13,974 nucleotides of DNA from UBA2883 sp050873965 (GTDB lineage: Bacteria > Cyanobacteriota > Vampirovibrionia > Gastranaerophilales > Gastranaerophilaceae), in assembly GCA_050873965.1 (NCBI GenBank), contig JBNMJS010000050.1:1-13974 (forward strand), in the 5' to 3' direction. Position 1 is the stretch's first letter; each line of letters opens with the position of its first letter. The notes below the pieces were generated by a model. It ran no database searches, was not told where the DNA came from, and worked only from the letters and a program-made list of their open reading frames with translations. Both the position numbers and the translations under genes were made by a program. Below are positions 13,762 through 13,974 of the stretch, piece after piece.

Positions 13762-13794
13762 GGATTACTTCGTCGTTTCACTCCTCGTAATGAC
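13762..13794 (-). repeat. Related 33-base repeat variant
   Basis: Starts GGATTACTTCGTCG and ends CTCCTCGTAATGAC. It has the same GGATT...AATGAC ends as the 26-base copies but a longer internal part, so I treat it as a second subtype. G+C is higher than in the surroundings. Confidence 0.55.
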
Positions 13795-13974
13795 GTGATT
13801 TAACAAGTGATAAGTAAAATTCGACCTTAACGTAATGAACCATCATTGTTTTATTCTGCTCGTTGTTGAGGTGTTTGAGTAAATTTACTAGCATATTAAA
13901 ATATCTGTAAATTCACGAGTTCCGAAGTTCTATGCAGAATAATTACAAATGATGTGTGAATGAAGTTCAGGTCA
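13795..13974. other. Right-edge non-coding stretch
   Basis: No frame with a credible start and ribosome site, no tRNA-like fold and no terminator was found. The only regular structure is a 12-base perfect palindrome, AGTAAATTTACT, at 13878-13889. Confidence 0.4.

Noticed and set aside
13586..13794. Repeat island as a CRISPR array
   Set aside because: Copies alternate in orientation, diverge internally and have irregular spacing; no cas gene is present.
13960..13974. ATG at the right edge as the start of a plus-strand gene
   Set aside because: Only five codons are visible and there is no Shine-Dalgarno, so it cannot be supported.

Overview
This is an AT-rich bacterial window using the standard code (TGA is a stop at 11893-11895 and Trp is TGG). 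The housekeeping genes are clear: tsaD, obgE, and a cdd / pgpH-type HD phosphodiesterase / ybeY / dgkA cluster like the one in Firmicutes and related lineages. The rest are lineage-specific proteins: Asn-, Gln/Pro- and Lys-rich, with TPR, coiled-coil or membrane-anchored layouts. The overall style resembles uncultured gut Melainabacteria (Gastranaerophilales). That assignment is an inference from protein style, not a proven taxonomy.

Layout. 1-37: first codons of a minus-strand gene leaving the window. 174-728: minus-strand CxxCxxCC (YkgJ-type) metal-cluster protein. 747-1102: non-coding region holding a plus-strand promoter, an 18-codon leader-peptide candidate, two mutually exclusive long helices and a strong intrinsic terminator, then a second tiny reading frame. 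1103-2485 (+) and 2491-3357 (-): two convergent unrecognised proteins whose stop codons lie in one palindrome. 3442-3459: terminator of the minus-strand TPR gene (3530-5473), which follows tsaD (5655-6686, minus). tsaD and obgE (6740-8044, plus) diverge from what looks like a shared palindromic -10 box.

8041-11720 is a tightly packed minus-strand operon: cdd, a 70-residue Zn-ribbon-like protein, a 7TM-HD c-di-AMP phosphodiesterase homologue, ybeY and dgkA. It has 0-6 nt gaps or overlaps, and its last stop codon overlaps the obgE stop. 11893-12768 encodes a membrane-anchored acidic protein and 12829-13359 a GNAT-like acetyltransferase, each probably with its own promoter. 13360-13974 has no gene; it holds nested palindromes and an island of five short inverted-repeat elements.

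Functionally, tsaD (tRNA t6A), obgE (ribosome assembly GTPase), ybeY (16S rRNA maturation), cdd (pyrimidine salvage), the HD phosphodiesterase (c-di-AMP turnover) and dgkA (undecaprenol/diacylglycerol phosphorylation) form a growth and translation core. The most interesting unexplained structure is the 764-915 leader, which looks like a transcription attenuator or a short terminated RNA. No CRISPR array, transposase, phage gene, tRNA or rRNA was seen.
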